DNA of 64,000 nucleotides from Paenibacillus agri (GCF_013359945.1 NZ_JABWCS010000215.1:160916-224915), one strand, 5' to 3'. Counted from the first letter of the stretch, positions 47,992 through 57,545 are shown. Numbers and translations: made by a program. Notes: generated by a model not told the origin, from the letters alone.

Positions 47992-49250
47992 GTGCCCCAG
48001 TAGTTGTGGCTTACAATTCACATTTTAAGATCATTAACCGTTCTGTTCATCGGTACCGCGTACTTCGGGGTAGCGCCGGTTCAGGCAAATCGGTCAATAT
48101 TGCACAGGACTTTATTCTGAAGCTTGGCGACCCGAAGTATGAGGGAGCCAATCTACTGTGCGTCCGTAAGGTCAATGAAACCAACCGGAATAGCACTTAT
48201 GCTGAGCTGGTCGGAGCGATCAACCGCATTTACGGCGACCGTGCTGAGGAATATTGGGAAGTTCTACGTTCACCGCTAATGATCCGCAGCCGTGTTACGG
48301 GCAATGAGATCATATTCCGAGGCATGAATGATGTGCGGGACCGGGAAAAGGTCAAGTCCATCACCTTCACGAAGGGAAAGCTGGTTTGGATCTGGGTAGA
48401 GGAAGCAACGGAGCTGCAGGAATCTGATGTAGATATCCTGGATGACCGATTGCGCGGGGTGCTGCTAAATCCGAATCTATACTACCAGATCACTTTCAGT
48501 TTTAACCCGGTGTCTTCTACGCATTGGATCAAGCGCAAATACTTCGATTACCAGAGTCCAGATATCCTAACGCATCATTCGACGTATCTGCAGAATCGTT
48601 TCATCGATGAAGCGTATCATCGCCGTATGATGATGCGTAAAGAACAGGACCCAGAAGGATACGAAATATATGGGCTTGGTGAATGGGGCGAGCTCGGTGG
48701 CTTGATATTCAAGAACTTCATTGTGCATGACTTCGATACTTCTTTTGGGATGTTCGATAGTATGCACCATGCTCAGGACTTTGGCTTTAACCATGCTAAT
48801 GCCATTCTCACGGTCGGTGTCAAAGACGGTGAGTTTTTTGTGTGCGACGAAATCTATGTACACGAGCTGCCGACGGACCAGATCATTGAGATCGCGGACC
48901 GAAAGGGCCTAAGCAAGTATCTGGCCATGTATTGCGATTCAGCGGAACCGGATCGGATCCAGATGTGGCAGAATGCCGGCTACAACGCGACTGCCGTCAT
49001 CAAAGAGCCCGGCAGCGTGCAGGCACAGATCGATTATCTGAAGCAACGGAAGATTCATATTCATCCTGATTGCGTGAATACCATCAAGGAAATTCAACAG
49101 TGGTCATGGCGCAAGGATAAGAAGACGGGCTTGTACCTGGATGAACCAGTCAATGTGTTCGATGACGCAATGGCTGCTCTTCGTTACTCGGCTGAGCCGC
49201 TGAGACGACCAGAGTCTCTTTATGCTAATCAACGGCCTTCTGGCTGGTAA
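47988..49250 (+). CDS. terL: Terminase large subunit (PBSX-like)
   Basis: A 420-residue packaging ATPase/nuclease: Walker A GSAGSGKS (28-35), Walker B VWIWVEEATE, coupling motif FSFNPVSSTHW, and C-terminal nuclease motifs (DFGFNHANA, YCDSAEP, DDAMAALRYS). Normal length for the family. Confidence 0.96.
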   Translation: MSAPVVVAYNSHFKIINRSVHRYRVLRGSAGSGKSVNIAQDFILKLGDPKYEGANLLCVRKVNETNRNSTYAELVGAINRIYGDRAEEYWEVLRSPLMIRSRVTGNEIIFRGMNDVRDREKVKSITFTKGKLVWIWVEEATELQESDVDILDDRLRGVLLNPNLYYQITFSFNPVSSTHWIKRKYFDYQSPDILTHHSTYLQNRFIDEAYHRRMMMRKEQDPEGYEIYGLGEWGELGGLIFKNFIVHDFDTSFGMFDSMHHAQDFGFNHANAILTVGVKDGEFFVCDEIYVHELPTDQIIEIADRKGLSKYLAMYCDSAEPDRIQMWQNAGYNATAVIKEPGSVQAQIDYLKQRKIHIHPDCVNTIKEIQQWSWRKDKKTGLYLDEPVNVFDDAMAALRYSAEPLRRPESLYANQRPSGW

Positions 49251-49265
49251 AGGAAGGTGAGCGCA

Positions 49266-49352
49266 TTGAATAAAGGCATTAAAGTAGGGTCTTTCGCTAT
49301 CGACAGTAAAGGTAATGTAACTGCACAATCTTTGAAAGTGGAAAGCAAATGA
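49266..49352 (+). CDS. Small phage ORF, 28 aa
   Basis: MNKGIKVGSFAIDSKGNVTA..., TTG start behind AAGGAAGGTG, between terminase and portal. Short but with good translation signals. Confidence 0.5.
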   Translation: MNKGIKVGSFAIDSKGNVTAQSLKVESK

Positions 49353-49388
49353 TCAGCCTATTAATTACCCGGAAAGGAGGACAAACCC

Positions 49389-50888
49389 GTGACTATCATC
49401 TACAGCAAGAAGCGATTCCCGCCGCCGCCGTATGACGTTGAGGTCGAGGACATGCTCTACTACCGGTTGCTCTACAGTGGTGACCATGATCTGATCTTTC
49501 CAAGGGCTCGTAGCATCCAGACTACGGAGCGGGTCATCAGGCGTTCTCGTCCTGGCTTGCATAGGCGTGGAAGATCAGCAGACATCAAGGTCACAAGCGA
49601 GCATCAGTACATCGTGGTCAACTTCGCTAGCCTGGTTGCTGAGGTGCCGGCTGATCTTATTAACCGAGCACTCGGTAATGTGTCTGCAGACGTGGAGACG
49701 GGGCCGGAGTTAGAGTTTGTTTCGGGTGTGGTCACTGCATCTAAGCCCAATGACAAGATATGGGCTGCGGTCACGCAGCATCAGGTTGACGGTCTAATTG
49801 CTTACCGGATCCGGCGAAGTGTCAAGGGCAAGGTCTGGTTCGAGTGGCTGCTCGGCGATCGTTACTTTCCTCATGAAGATGGAAACGGTGCTGACCTGGC
49901 TTGGGTTGAGGAGTGGGACGACGGTAAGGGCGGTAAGCTGAAGTTTCTACGAGTGGAGCGACAACTGCTTAGTGATGAAGGCCTTGCTATCCAGCAGATG
50001 GTATTTAAGATGGACGGCGACGCAGTTGGTGATCAGATCAATACCGAGCAGTATGCTGCCACTTATGAGATCGAGATTCCTGAAGATGAGACAATGAAGG
50101 ATGTTAGCGAGCTGCTCTGTGGCTTTGTTGTCAATGATGAGACCCTGCTGCATCCCCGGGGCCGTTCTGCTCTTCGCAACATCGATACGATTCAGGAGGA
50201 AATCAACTGGACGATCACGCGGGATTCCATTGTCTTCGATAAGCACGGTAAGCCGAAGCTGGCTATTCCCCGGGCATTATGGGATACGGTTGCTAACCAG
50301 AACCAACGTGATTACGGCGCTCGGTTTGTCCGCGGGGCTGATCTGGAAGTTGTCTCCTTCGACGAGAAGACTGGAGCCATCCCTCAGTACATCACATGGG
50401 ATGCCAAGACGCAGCAGTCTTTTGAGCATGTCAATCGGCTGATCCGGTATATGCTGGCCGTTTCCAAAACTTCGATCCAAGCTGCAGGCATGGAGAATGC
50501 CAAGGGAGATACCGGCATCGCTCTGCTGTACCTCTGGATTCAGTCGGTCATCAAGGCCGATGCGATCAAGGGGAAGTTTGACGTCGCTATTAAGGATGCG
50601 ATTCGGAAGTGTATGTTGCTGGAGAATGCGTTCGGGGGAGCAGCGCTGAAACCTGTGAATCCAGTCATTGAATGGGGTGACATGCTGCCGAAAGCGGAAT
50701 CTGAAAAGGATTCGGAAGAAAGCAAGAAATACACCGATGGAGTACAGTCGCTTGAAACCACGGTGCGTAAGCTTCATCCGGACTGGTCAGAGAAAGCCAT
50801 TGAAGCCGAGATTCAGAAGATTCAGGATGAGAAGGCGGTCGACTCACTGAACCCAACCTATGTACAACCTCCCAGGGTAACGGTGTAG
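49389..50888 (+). CDS. Portal protein
   Basis: A 499-residue portal that forms the dodecameric DNA gate at the head vertex. GTG start behind AAAGGAGG. Typical: early basic/aromatic region, a central VHPRG-like 'TLLHPRGRSALRN' segment, and the 'GDTGIALLYLW' stretch; C-terminal acidic coiled coil (KAESEKDSEESKKYTDGVQS). Assigned by sequence pattern plus position between terminase and gp7-like protein. Confidence 0.9.
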   Translation: MTIIYSKKRFPPPPYDVEVEDMLYYRLLYSGDHDLIFPRARSIQTTERVIRRSRPGLHRRGRSADIKVTSEHQYIVVNFASLVAEVPADLINRALGNVSADVETGPELEFVSGVVTASKPNDKIWAAVTQHQVDGLIAYRIRRSVKGKVWFEWLLGDRYFPHEDGNGADLAWVEEWDDGKGGKLKFLRVERQLLSDEGLAIQQMVFKMDGDAVGDQINTEQYAATYEIEIPEDETMKDVSELLCGFVVNDETLLHPRGRSALRNIDTIQEEINWTITRDSIVFDKHGKPKLAIPRALWDTVANQNQRDYGARFVRGADLEVVSFDEKTGAIPQYITWDAKTQQSFEHVNRLIRYMLAVSKTSIQAAGMENAKGDTGIALLYLWIQSVIKADAIKGKFDVAIKDAIRKCMLLENAFGGAALKPVNPVIEWGDMLPKAESEKDSEESKKYTDGVQSLETTVRKLHPDWSEKAIEAEIQKIQDEKAVDSLNPTYVQPPRVTV

Positions 50889-50889
50889 G

Positions 50890-51951
50890 ATGGCCACTAC
50901 TGAAGAGTTGATTGCGATGTATGTCCAGACAGATGAACGGCTTCGTGCTTTGGTTGATCAACTGCGGGATGGGAACATATCAAGCCACCGTAAGCAACAG
51001 CTACTCCTTCAGGTAGATGTGATCATTGCGGAGCTGACCAGTGATGCCGGGCAAGGCCTGGCTGACCTTATCGGAACCGAGTACCGCAGTGGGGCAGCTG
51101 TGGCTGTTGAGCAGATTGTTGCAGCCGGGATTGCGCGGGAGGCGTTAGATGTTACGGTCAAAGCGATCATGCACCAAGGGGCAGCACAGGCGATCTCAGA
51201 TGAGGGGTTCTATTCCATACTTGAAGCTTCAGAGCACATGAGCCGTGATGCCAAGCAGCGCATTGAGGATGCTGTCCGCATTGCGAATGAGCAGTCCTTT
51301 ATGCAGGGCGTGAGCAGGCGGCAGGCCACTCAGAATGCCGTTGCTCTGGTGAACAAGCAAGGCATCACCGGCATGGTCGCCAAGAATGGTGCGCGGATTC
51401 CTGCCGACAAGTACATGGCTGGGGTTGTGCAGTACCATCAGCGCAAGGCGCACGTCACAGGAGTGGAGAATATGGCCACTCAGAACGATCATGACCTGGT
51501 GTATATCAACTTTGTTGGTATCACTTGCCCGGTTTGTGCGGTCTATCAGGGGCGTGTCTACAGCATCAGTGGCGATGATTCACGCTTCCCGAAGCTGGAA
51601 TTTCGACCGCCGTATCATAGTCATTGTGTGCATAGCATGTCGGTATGGTTGGAGGAATTCACGCCTGCTGCCGAGGTTGAGCAGATGATTATAGCTTCAA
51701 ATCGGCCATTTAAGGACAACCGAACCGTGGCTAATATGAAACGGTACAATGAGCTGCAGCAAGAGAAATCGCGTAAGAATGCGACTCGTAAGCAGTGGAT
51801 CCGGTACAAAGCCGTTCTGCCGGAGGATACTCCGGACCTGAGACAATTCGCCAGCCATAAGGTGCGAGGGACAGCGAAGTATGTGGAGCTTCAGGAACTT
51901 TATCGGAAGGTGAACATTGAGATTAAGAAGGCGGGTGAGCCTAGTGGATGA
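50890..51951 (+). CDS. Minor head protein, SPP1 gp7-like
   Basis: A 353-residue head-morphogenesis protein. The C-terminal half has the family hallmark CPVCAVYQGRVYSISG and RPPYHSHCVHSMSVW (Cys/His cluster). Starts one base after the portal stop. In SPP1 the homologue binds the portal and helps DNA release. Confidence 0.9.
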   Translation: MATTEELIAMYVQTDERLRALVDQLRDGNISSHRKQQLLLQVDVIIAELTSDAGQGLADLIGTEYRSGAAVAVEQIVAAGIAREALDVTVKAIMHQGAAQAISDEGFYSILEASEHMSRDAKQRIEDAVRIANEQSFMQGVSRRQATQNAVALVNKQGITGMVAKNGARIPADKYMAGVVQYHQRKAHVTGVENMATQNDHDLVYINFVGITCPVCAVYQGRVYSISGDDSRFPKLEFRPPYHSHCVHSMSVWLEEFTPAAEVEQMIIASNRPFKDNRTVANMKRYNELQQEKSRKNATRKQWIRYKAVLPEDTPDLRQFASHKVRGTAKYVELQELYRKVNIEIKKAGEPSG

Positions 51952-52174
51952 GGTTAAGGAGCGGCGCGACCTTCGCGCAGGCAAGGTCACTCCGCTGGCA
52001 TGCGCAGGTAGCCTACAGCAGGCAGCCGAGCAGGGGCGCATCGAGGCGTTCGTTGCTGTCGTGAAGTTGTCCGATGGAAGCATTCAGACGGTTTGGAGTC
52101 ATATTCAGAACACTGAAGCGCTAGGCCTGTTGGAGTGTGGCAAGGATGATGTAATGCAACATATGCGTGAGTAG
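51944..52174 (+). CDS. Phage hypothetical protein, 76 aa
   Basis: GTG start behind GGCGGGTGAG, overlapping the minor head gene by 8 bp. Sequence MDEVKERRDLRAGKVTPLAC..., mixed fold. A terminator follows the stop. Function unknown. Confidence 0.6.
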   Translation: MDEVKERRDLRAGKVTPLACAGSLQQAAEQGRIEAFVAVVKLSDGSIQTVWSHIQNTEALGLLECGKDDVMQHMRE

Positions 52175-52200
52175 GTCGCTCGATGGAGCGGCCTTTTCTT
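52174..52200 (+). terminator. Terminator
   Basis: GGTCGCTC-GATG-GAGCGGCC with one G-U pair, then TTTTCTTTT. Separates packaging genes from head genes; partial termination could set their ratio. Confidence 0.85.
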
Positions 52201-52276
52201 TTGTCCAAAACGCCGTGAAGACGCTATAAAAGCTGCGGTAGGCAGTCCACCCGGACTTAAACTGGAGGTCAATATC

Positions 52277-52957
52277 ATGAAAGAATATATCGTTAAAAAA
52301 GCATCCCGTTTCCCTTTGGATTTGCAGTTCTTTGCAGCAGACCCGCCAGCCGATCCACCAGCAGACCCGCCTGCTGATCCTCCGAAGGATAAGACCTTCA
52401 CGCAGGCTGAATTGGATGCTGCTGTTCAGTCCCGGCTGGGCCGTGCTGAGAAGGCTGCGCAGAAGGCGTTGGCTAAGGAACTCGGCTACGATTCTGTCGA
52501 AGCAATGCAAGCTGCTTTAAAGAAGCCGGATCCTAAGCCAAACGATAAGACCAATGATCCTATTGATGTAGAGAAGCTACTGGATGAACGCTTGAAAGAG
52601 CGTGAGAAGGAGCAGAACGATAAGACCTTCAAACGCTTATTGACTGCCGAGGTAAAGGTTTTGGCGAACGAACTCGGGTTTGCCGATTGGGAGGATGCCT
52701 TAGCTCTTGCTGATCTGAAGGATGCCAAGGAAGATGAAAAAGGCAACCTGACTGGAGTCAAGGAAGCACTAGAAGAGTTGGCTAAAAAGAAGCCACACCT
52801 GCTGAAAGCTAAACAAGGCGGTGGGGCGTTTGGTGCCAATATTTCTAGTAACACAGCTGACGATAAGAAGAAGCGTCGTGAAGAGATCGTCAAGCTGGCT
52901 CAAAATCGAGGCGCGTCCGGTGGTACAGCAGCTCACGATCCGTGGGCCAGAAAATAA
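52277..52957 (+). CDS. Head scaffolding protein
   Basis: A 226-residue scaffold (DUF4355 type). N-terminal FPLDLQFFA motif, a PADPPADPPADPP repeat, then a long Lys/Glu-rich coiled-coil and a C-terminal basic helix (DDKKKRREEIVKLAQNRGAS). Guides capsid assembly and is removed later. Ribosome site GGAGG. Confidence 0.88.
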   Translation: MKEYIVKKASRFPLDLQFFAADPPADPPADPPADPPKDKTFTQAELDAAVQSRLGRAEKAAQKALAKELGYDSVEAMQAALKKPDPKPNDKTNDPIDVEKLLDERLKEREKEQNDKTFKRLLTAEVKVLANELGFADWEDALALADLKDAKEDEKGNLTGVKEALEELAKKKPHLLKAKQGGGAFGANISSNTADDKKKRREEIVKLAQNRGASGGTAAHDPWARK

Positions 52958-52971
52958 GGAGGGAATAATTC

Positions 52972-53349
52972 ATGAGACTGCAACCCAGACCACGCTTTAC
53001 TGTACAGGATGAATATGAAATTCTGGCATCGTTCGAGGTCATCCGTGAGGTTACAAACGGTATTACAATTGATGCTGCTTCTGTTCCGGCAGATTCCAAT
53101 GGTGACAAGATCATCAAGAAGGGCATGCCAATGGCGAAGCTGACCGCAACTGGAAAGTGGGTACCTTACAAGCCAGCTGGTACAGACGGTAGCGAGAATC
53201 CGACCGTCATCCTCAAACGTACTGTCAATGTAAAAGATGGCGATCACGTTGTCGGTGGTTATGAGGTCGCGAAGATCATCGCAGCGCGTGTGCCAGTCAC
53301 TGTTGATGCCACGCTGCGCGGTAAAATGCCGCACATTGTTTTTGAATAA
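52972..53349 (+). CDS. Probable head decoration protein
   Basis: A 125-residue beta-rich protein (TVNVKDGDHVVGGYEVAKII) between scaffold and major capsid, the usual place of lambda-D-like decoration proteins. Start behind AAGGAGGG. Family call by position and length. Confidence 0.72.
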   Translation: MRLQPRPRFTVQDEYEILASFEVIREVTNGITIDAASVPADSNGDKIIKKGMPMAKLTATGKWVPYKPAGTDGSENPTVILKRTVNVKDGDHVVGGYEVAKIIAARVPVTVDATLRGKMPHIVFE

Positions 53350-53379
53350 TCCCTATATCCAGAAAGGACTGACACACAT

Positions 53380-54513
53380 ATGTCTAAACAAAGACGTTTT
53401 AAGCTGGACCTTCAGCATTTCGCAGCCGGTGATCCCATTGATTTGACGCTAGAAGAAGCGTTGTCTGGAGATGACTTGCTTGTCTATTCACGCAATCTTG
53501 AAACATCTAATGAATATATCAGCCCGATTCTCTTCCCGCCTCGTGAAGTAGCTGAGCTGACCGTAGACGTGATTCAAGAGGAGTCCGCAAGACTGCCAGT
53601 CATGGCGAAGATTGCCGAACTCGGTACGGAAGTTGAATATGCATCCCGGGAAGGCATGAAGGGTAGCCGCATTGAGATTCCCAAGATTCAGCTTGGCCGC
53701 TATATGGACGAGCGGCTTGTACGAATGGCTCTTCAGGCATCACAAAGCTACGGTCTGCGGTCCGAAGAGGTTAATCAACTTCGCAATCGGCAGTTCAACG
53801 ATGCACAGTTTACTGTGGATGCTATCCGAGCGCGGCGCGAATGGACGGCACTTACGGCCGTTTGGAGCGGTAAGGTCGTATATAACGAGGGCAATGTGAA
53901 AGTCGATGTTGACTACGGTTATACTGCTGAGCAAAAGCCCGTGCTTACTGGAAGTGACTTATGGAGTGATTTCATTAACTCCACGCCGCTGGATGATATT
54001 CAGACATGGGTTGATGCATGGAGAGCAAAGGGCATCCGGCTTCGCCGCGCCATGACCTCCCAGAAGATCATCACGTACCTGCGGCGGAACTTGGGTATCC
54101 GCCAGCATTACCACGGCAATCCGAGCGGAAACGCTCAGCCACCTCAGCTGACCAAAGCGCAATTGGATTCTGTTTTTGAAGAAATGGAATTTCCAACCTT
54201 GGTCGCCTACGACACGCAAGCCCGTACTGAGGACCGTGCATTGACTGGCGGCAAGCTGGCATTTACTACTGTGCGTATGGTGCCGGAGAACCGTTTTATC
54301 CTTCTGCCTGATGGTCCACTTGGCAACTATCTGTGGGCTAAAACCACCGAGGAAATGATTGCTGAGATCGAAGCAGAGCAAACCGGCGACATGGGCATTT
54401 ACGTGTTCCGCGATGTGACGAAGAACCCGATCCGCATTCGTACTGCCGGTGTGGCCCTGAACTTTCCTGCATTCGCATGGGCAGACAGTGTAGTTTCCGC
54501 GACTGTAATCTAA
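53380..54513 (+). CDS. Major capsid protein (gpE-like)
   Basis: A 377-residue HK97-fold capsid protein of the lambda E/phage major capsid E family: PREVAELTVDVIQEESARLP, ARREWTALTAVWSGKVV, and the C-terminal RDVTKNPIRIRTAGVALNFP. The first residues carry FKLDLQHFA, as in the scaffold. Ribosome site AGAAAGGA. Confidence 0.92.
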   Translation: MSKQRRFKLDLQHFAAGDPIDLTLEEALSGDDLLVYSRNLETSNEYISPILFPPREVAELTVDVIQEESARLPVMAKIAELGTEVEYASREGMKGSRIEIPKIQLGRYMDERLVRMALQASQSYGLRSEEVNQLRNRQFNDAQFTVDAIRARREWTALTAVWSGKVVYNEGNVKVDVDYGYTAEQKPVLTGSDLWSDFINSTPLDDIQTWVDAWRAKGIRLRRAMTSQKIITYLRRNLGIRQHYHGNPSGNAQPPQLTKAQLDSVFEEMEFPTLVAYDTQARTEDRALTGGKLAFTTVRMVPENRFILLPDGPLGNYLWAKTTEEMIAEIEAEQTGDMGIYVFRDVTKNPIRIRTAGVALNFPAFAWADSVVSATVI

Positions 54514-54574
54514 GGAGCTCCTTCCGGGGTTCCTTTTCTTTTTACCGATTACCAATTGAGAAAGGATGAATCGA

Positions 54575-54925
54575 GTGGATATTAAGCTGAAAGGCGTTGT
54601 GAAGCACGGTGGCAAGTGGAAGAAGCCGGGGGACATCATCCGTAAGGTAGACGACGAGATTGCTGAGGAGTTGATCTCCAAAGGCCTCGCTGAGGAAGTA
54701 GAACCACTACCTGAGGTTGACACCGAGCTGCAGACTCTGCGGGAGCGAGCGAAGGCGCTCGGCATTGTGAATGCTGGCCGTCTCGGTGAAACCAAGTTGA
54801 AGGAAGCTATCTCCGAGAAGGAATCCGAGCTTCAGATGAGAGCTGCAGAACTCGGAATTGAAGGTACGGAAGACAAAACAGCTGAGGAATTGGTCATTGC
54901 CATCGCTGAAGCTGAAAAGAAGTAG
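54575..54925 (+). CDS. Phage protein with HeH/SAP-like motifs
   Basis: A 116-residue protein: N-terminal beta part (IKLKGVVKHGGKWKKPGDII), then two short helix-extended-helix motifs (LRERAKALGI...KLKEAI and LQMRAAELGI...EELVIAI). GTG at 54575 is chosen over ATG 54566, which abuts the ribosome site. Common between capsid and connector genes; role unknown. Confidence 0.65.
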   Translation: MDIKLKGVVKHGGKWKKPGDIIRKVDDEIAEELISKGLAEEVEPLPEVDTELQTLRERAKALGIVNAGRLGETKLKEAISEKESELQMRAAELGIEGTEDKTAEELVIAIAEAEKK

Positions 54926-54935
54926 GTGATGGAGG

Positions 54936-55319
54936 ATGCTTACTACCGATGAGGTCAGTACATGGATTGCAGACAACGTTCTGGATACTGCTGCGTGGGA
55001 CAAGTTGCCTCTAAAGCAGCCCTTGGCCATCAAGCAAGCGGAGCGTAACCTCACCCGTTGGTACCCAACTGTCGTGTTGACCGTTGAGTTGGTCTCCCTG
55101 CAAGCAATCTGGGAGATGGAGGGGCTGGATCCGGCGCTTAAATATCAGAAGCACAGCGTTAAGTCAGTCAACGATAATGGCGAGGGTGTCACGTATAGCG
55201 GCATCCGTGATGTTGTGGCACCTGATGTACGGGATCTTCTGGGCAAGACGGCCAGTGAGATCGCCGAAGAGGAAGCAGCGGGTGGCACCGATCTCCAATA
55301 TGGAGGGAGCCTGATATGA
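54936..55319 (+). CDS. Head-tail connector protein
   Basis: A 127-residue helical protein (DEVSTWIADNVLDTAAWDKL, KQAERNLTRWYP) at the adaptor position of SPP1/HK97-like phages. Assigned mainly by gene order. Confidence 0.7.
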   Translation: MLTTDEVSTWIADNVLDTAAWDKLPLKQPLAIKQAERNLTRWYPTVVLTVELVSLQAIWEMEGLDPALKYQKHSVKSVNDNGEGVTYSGIRDVVAPDVRDLLGKTASEIAEEEAAGGTDLQYGGSLI

Positions 55320-55633
55320 GCTTGTTTGGCTATCCGGCCACTGTCACGCATTATCATTCTGGTGTAGATGACTGGGGCCGACCGTTACCACCCGCGGAAA
55401 CGGTGCGAGCTGCCAAGGTTGTGGAAGAGCAGCGGCTGATCAAGAATGCCAAGGGCGAGGAGATTCAGGTTGCGTATGCCATCCATATCGAGGGCGCTGT
55501 GCCGATCGGATTTGACGATTACTTTCTATATAGTAATCAACTTGGAGCCGAGATCCGTATTGACGTGCAACATTATGAGATCCGAAAGTATCTTGGTACC
55601 GACGATGTGAAGAAGGTGATTGCATATTGCTAG
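55316..55633 (+). CDS. Head closure protein
   Basis: A 105-residue beta-barrel-type protein (ATVTHYHSGVDDWGRPLPPA, EEIQVAYAIHIEG, VQHYEIRKYLGTDDVKKVIA) resembling SPP1 gp16-type stoppers. Overlaps both neighbours (4 bp; 14 bp), giving a tightly coupled connector block. Confidence 0.72.
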   Translation: MSLFGYPATVTHYHSGVDDWGRPLPPAETVRAAKVVEEQRLIKNAKGEEIQVAYAIHIEGAVPIGFDDYFLYSNQLGAEIRIDVQHYEIRKYLGTDDVKKVIAYC

Positions 55634-56072
55634 CGGCTTTAATTTTGAACTGGAGGGCCTGGACGCCATCTTCACAGCCTTGGATGCAACACTTGACGAG
55701 ATTGACAGTCGGGTTGATAAGACACTGTACACTCTCGCCCTGAAGGTCATCTACGATGCTAAGAAGCTGGCACCGCTTGATCATGGTGATCTGGAGGCTG
55801 CGCTCACTGTCGGGGAGGTCAAGCAGCTGATCGGCGTGTCGTATATCGATTTCGGAACGACTCCGGATGGTGATGCTTACGCCGTTATTCAGCATGAAGG
55901 ATTTTACAGGGACGCCAAGGGGGCTATTAAGCCAATGGAGCCCGGCGAGAAGACGCTGTCCAAGGGTGCTTACAACGGCGAGATGCCGGGGGCTAAATTC
56001 TTGGAGCGGGCAATCAAGATGAATGAGAAGCTAATTATTGAAGAGCTCTCTAAAGTGCTGGGAGGTGGGTAA
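55620..56072 (+). CDS. HK97 gp10-like tail completion protein
   Basis: A 150-residue protein with the gp10 pattern 'LAPLDHGDLEAALTV' and the GAKFLERAIKMNEKLIIEEL ending. TTG start behind AGAAGGTGA. Likely joins tail to head or sits at the tail terminus. Confidence 0.75.
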   Translation: MHIASGFNFELEGLDAIFTALDATLDEIDSRVDKTLYTLALKVIYDAKKLAPLDHGDLEAALTVGEVKQLIGVSYIDFGTTPDGDAYAVIQHEGFYRDAKGAIKPMEPGEKTLSKGAYNGEMPGAKFLERAIKMNEKLIIEELSKVLGGG

Positions 56073-56075
56073 GCG

Positions 56076-56480
56076 ATGGTTGCTAATGACTTGATCACTT
56101 TCTTGACGGCAGCTGGATACACCATCTATCCAGACGAGGGATTCATCCCAGCAGACCTCCCAGAGAACAAGTTGCCGTGCTTATTTGTCCTTGGAACGGG
56201 AGGATACGCACCGCATGACTACATTCCACGCGGAACGCCAACGTATCAAGTGATCGTAAAAGGAAAGTCATATAAAGCAAAACCCGCAAACAAGGCCGCA
56301 ACAGAAGCAGAGGCCAAACGCTTAATCGACTTCCTGCATCGACGTACGAACTATACGGCAGGGAGTTCGTATGTTTGGTCGAGCAAGGCAGTGCAATCCA
56401 ATCCTATATCTTTGGGTTTGGATGATAAGGACAGACCAATGTATTCAACCAATTTTATTTTTAGCGTGAGGGAGGACTAA
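56076..56480 (+). CDS. Tail terminator/minor capsid-type protein
   Basis: A 134-residue protein (ANDLITFLTAAGYTIYPDEG) beginning like tail terminators (short helix plus beta sheet) and located directly before the tube protein. Function by synteny. Confidence 0.7.
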   Translation: MVANDLITFLTAAGYTIYPDEGFIPADLPENKLPCLFVLGTGGYAPHDYIPRGTPTYQVIVKGKSYKAKPANKAATEAEAKRLIDFLHRRTNYTAGSSYVWSSKAVQSNPISLGLDDKDRPMYSTNFIFSVRED

Positions 56481-56486
56481 CCAACA

Positions 56487-57038
56487 ATGAGTGATGTAAA
56501 AAAAATCTATGCTGGACCCGGTATCTTCGAGTGGGGAGTAGATGATAAAGGTGTTCTTGATTCAGACGGCATCATCATCGATCTTACACAGGGCGGCATC
56601 AACTTCACCACAACAACCACTTACTTCGAGCCTACGACGGACCAGACCGGTACGGCCCCCGTGAAATCCATTGCGACAGGTACAACGGGTGCCATTAACT
56701 TTGAAACGCCGGATATGGACTTCGAGAAGGTCACGAAGTATAACCCAAATGCAACGAAGGTTGTAGATGGGGATGATGAGACTAAGGTGAAATATCAGGT
56801 ATCTGGCCTTGCAGGTAAGGAGCTGCCTCAGAAGCGTGCAGTCATTAAACCGCAGGGAGTCACTGATCCTTCACGCTATATCTACCTTGAAAGTGTAGGT
56901 ATCAAGTTTGATGTGAACGCTGGTTACAAGTTGGACGACAACCTTAAGATGACCATCTCTGCTATGGCATACCCTTCCCTCGATGCAACGCCGAAGGGCT
57001 TGCTGTACACCTGGGGCGACATCACAGCTACAGCTTAA
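56487..57038 (+). CDS. Major tail tube protein
   Basis: A 183-residue beta-rich tube subunit (KIYAGPGIFEWGVDDKGVLD, TTGAINFETPDMDFEKVTKY). Followed by a terminator that is typical after the abundantly needed tail tube gene. Ribosome site GAGGGAGG. Confidence 0.88.
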   Translation: MSDVKKIYAGPGIFEWGVDDKGVLDSDGIIIDLTQGGINFTTTTTYFEPTTDQTGTAPVKSIATGTTGAINFETPDMDFEKVTKYNPNATKVVDGDDETKVKYQVSGLAGKELPQKRAVIKPQGVTDPSRYIYLESVGIKFDVNAGYKLDDNLKMTISAMAYPSLDATPKGLLYTWGDITATA

Positions 57039-57058
57039 TACCTGCATTATACGATCAC

Positions 57059-57086
57059 GGAGAGGGCGCTGGCTTTCTCCTTTTTT
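57059..57086 (+). terminator. Terminator after the tail tube gene
   Basis: GGAGA (57059-57063) pairs with TCTCC (57076-57080), then six T. Probably partial, since tail genes follow. Confidence 0.75.
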
Positions 57087-57119
57087 CTTTTTACAACGAT
57101 TAAGGAGGAGGCGAACGCC

Positions 57120-57545
57120 TTGTTAAACATAGGAGCATTGTTAGGCAAAAAGGAAGTATTGAAGCTCGGCAGACGGCAGGTGACTGTTCCGAAGCTAACT
57201 CGCAACCGCATGAAGAAGCTTACTGACCACATCGGTACCATTGGAAATTTTTTGGTGCAGTTGTTCTTGACGCCGGAAACAGACCGTTCCGTATTTATCG
57301 TTGCCGGAGCGGATGTGGCCATCGACGAGATTTATGAGTTAACCTCGCTGCTCAGCGACATAGACATTGAAGAGCTAAGTGAGCATGCCAGTCTGGCTGA
57401 GTGTTCGGAGTACCTGAAGCTTGCTTGGGAAAAGAACGACATGAACGCAGCCCTAAAAAACTTGACGGGCCTGATTCCGCCGGCGGCGCAGCAGTTCGTG
57501 CAGTCAATCGTCAAGCGAATGAATCAGGCCCTCCAAGAACAATAA
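57120..57545 (+). CDS. Tail assembly chaperone gpG-like
   Basis: A 141-residue chaperone that coats the tape measure protein before tube assembly. TTG start behind AAGGAGGAGG. It contains, in frame, the slippery heptamer A AAA AAC (57455-57461), where a fraction of ribosomes slips by -1 into the next ORF (gpGT-like). Confidence 0.85.
   Translation: MLNIGALLGKKEVLKLGRRQVTVPKLTRNRMKKLTDHIGTIGNFLVQLFLTPETDRSVFIVAGADVAIDEIYELTSLLSDIDIEELSEHASLAECSEYLKLAWEKNDMNAALKNLTGLIPPAAQQFVQSIVKRMNQALQEQ
57455..57461 (+). promoter_or_regulatory. -1 ribosomal frameshift site
   Basis: A AAA AAC heptamer read as CTA AAA AAC in the gpG frame; after slippage the frame leads without stop to 57844. A GC-rich segment with CCGCCGGCGG follows within 25 nt and may be a stimulatory structure. 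Confidence 0.85.

Noticed and set aside
53959..54795. Minus-strand 278-aa ORF across the major capsid gene
   Set aside because: Opposes a clear capsid gene and its terminator-free neighbours; Ser/Arg-rich shadow composition.
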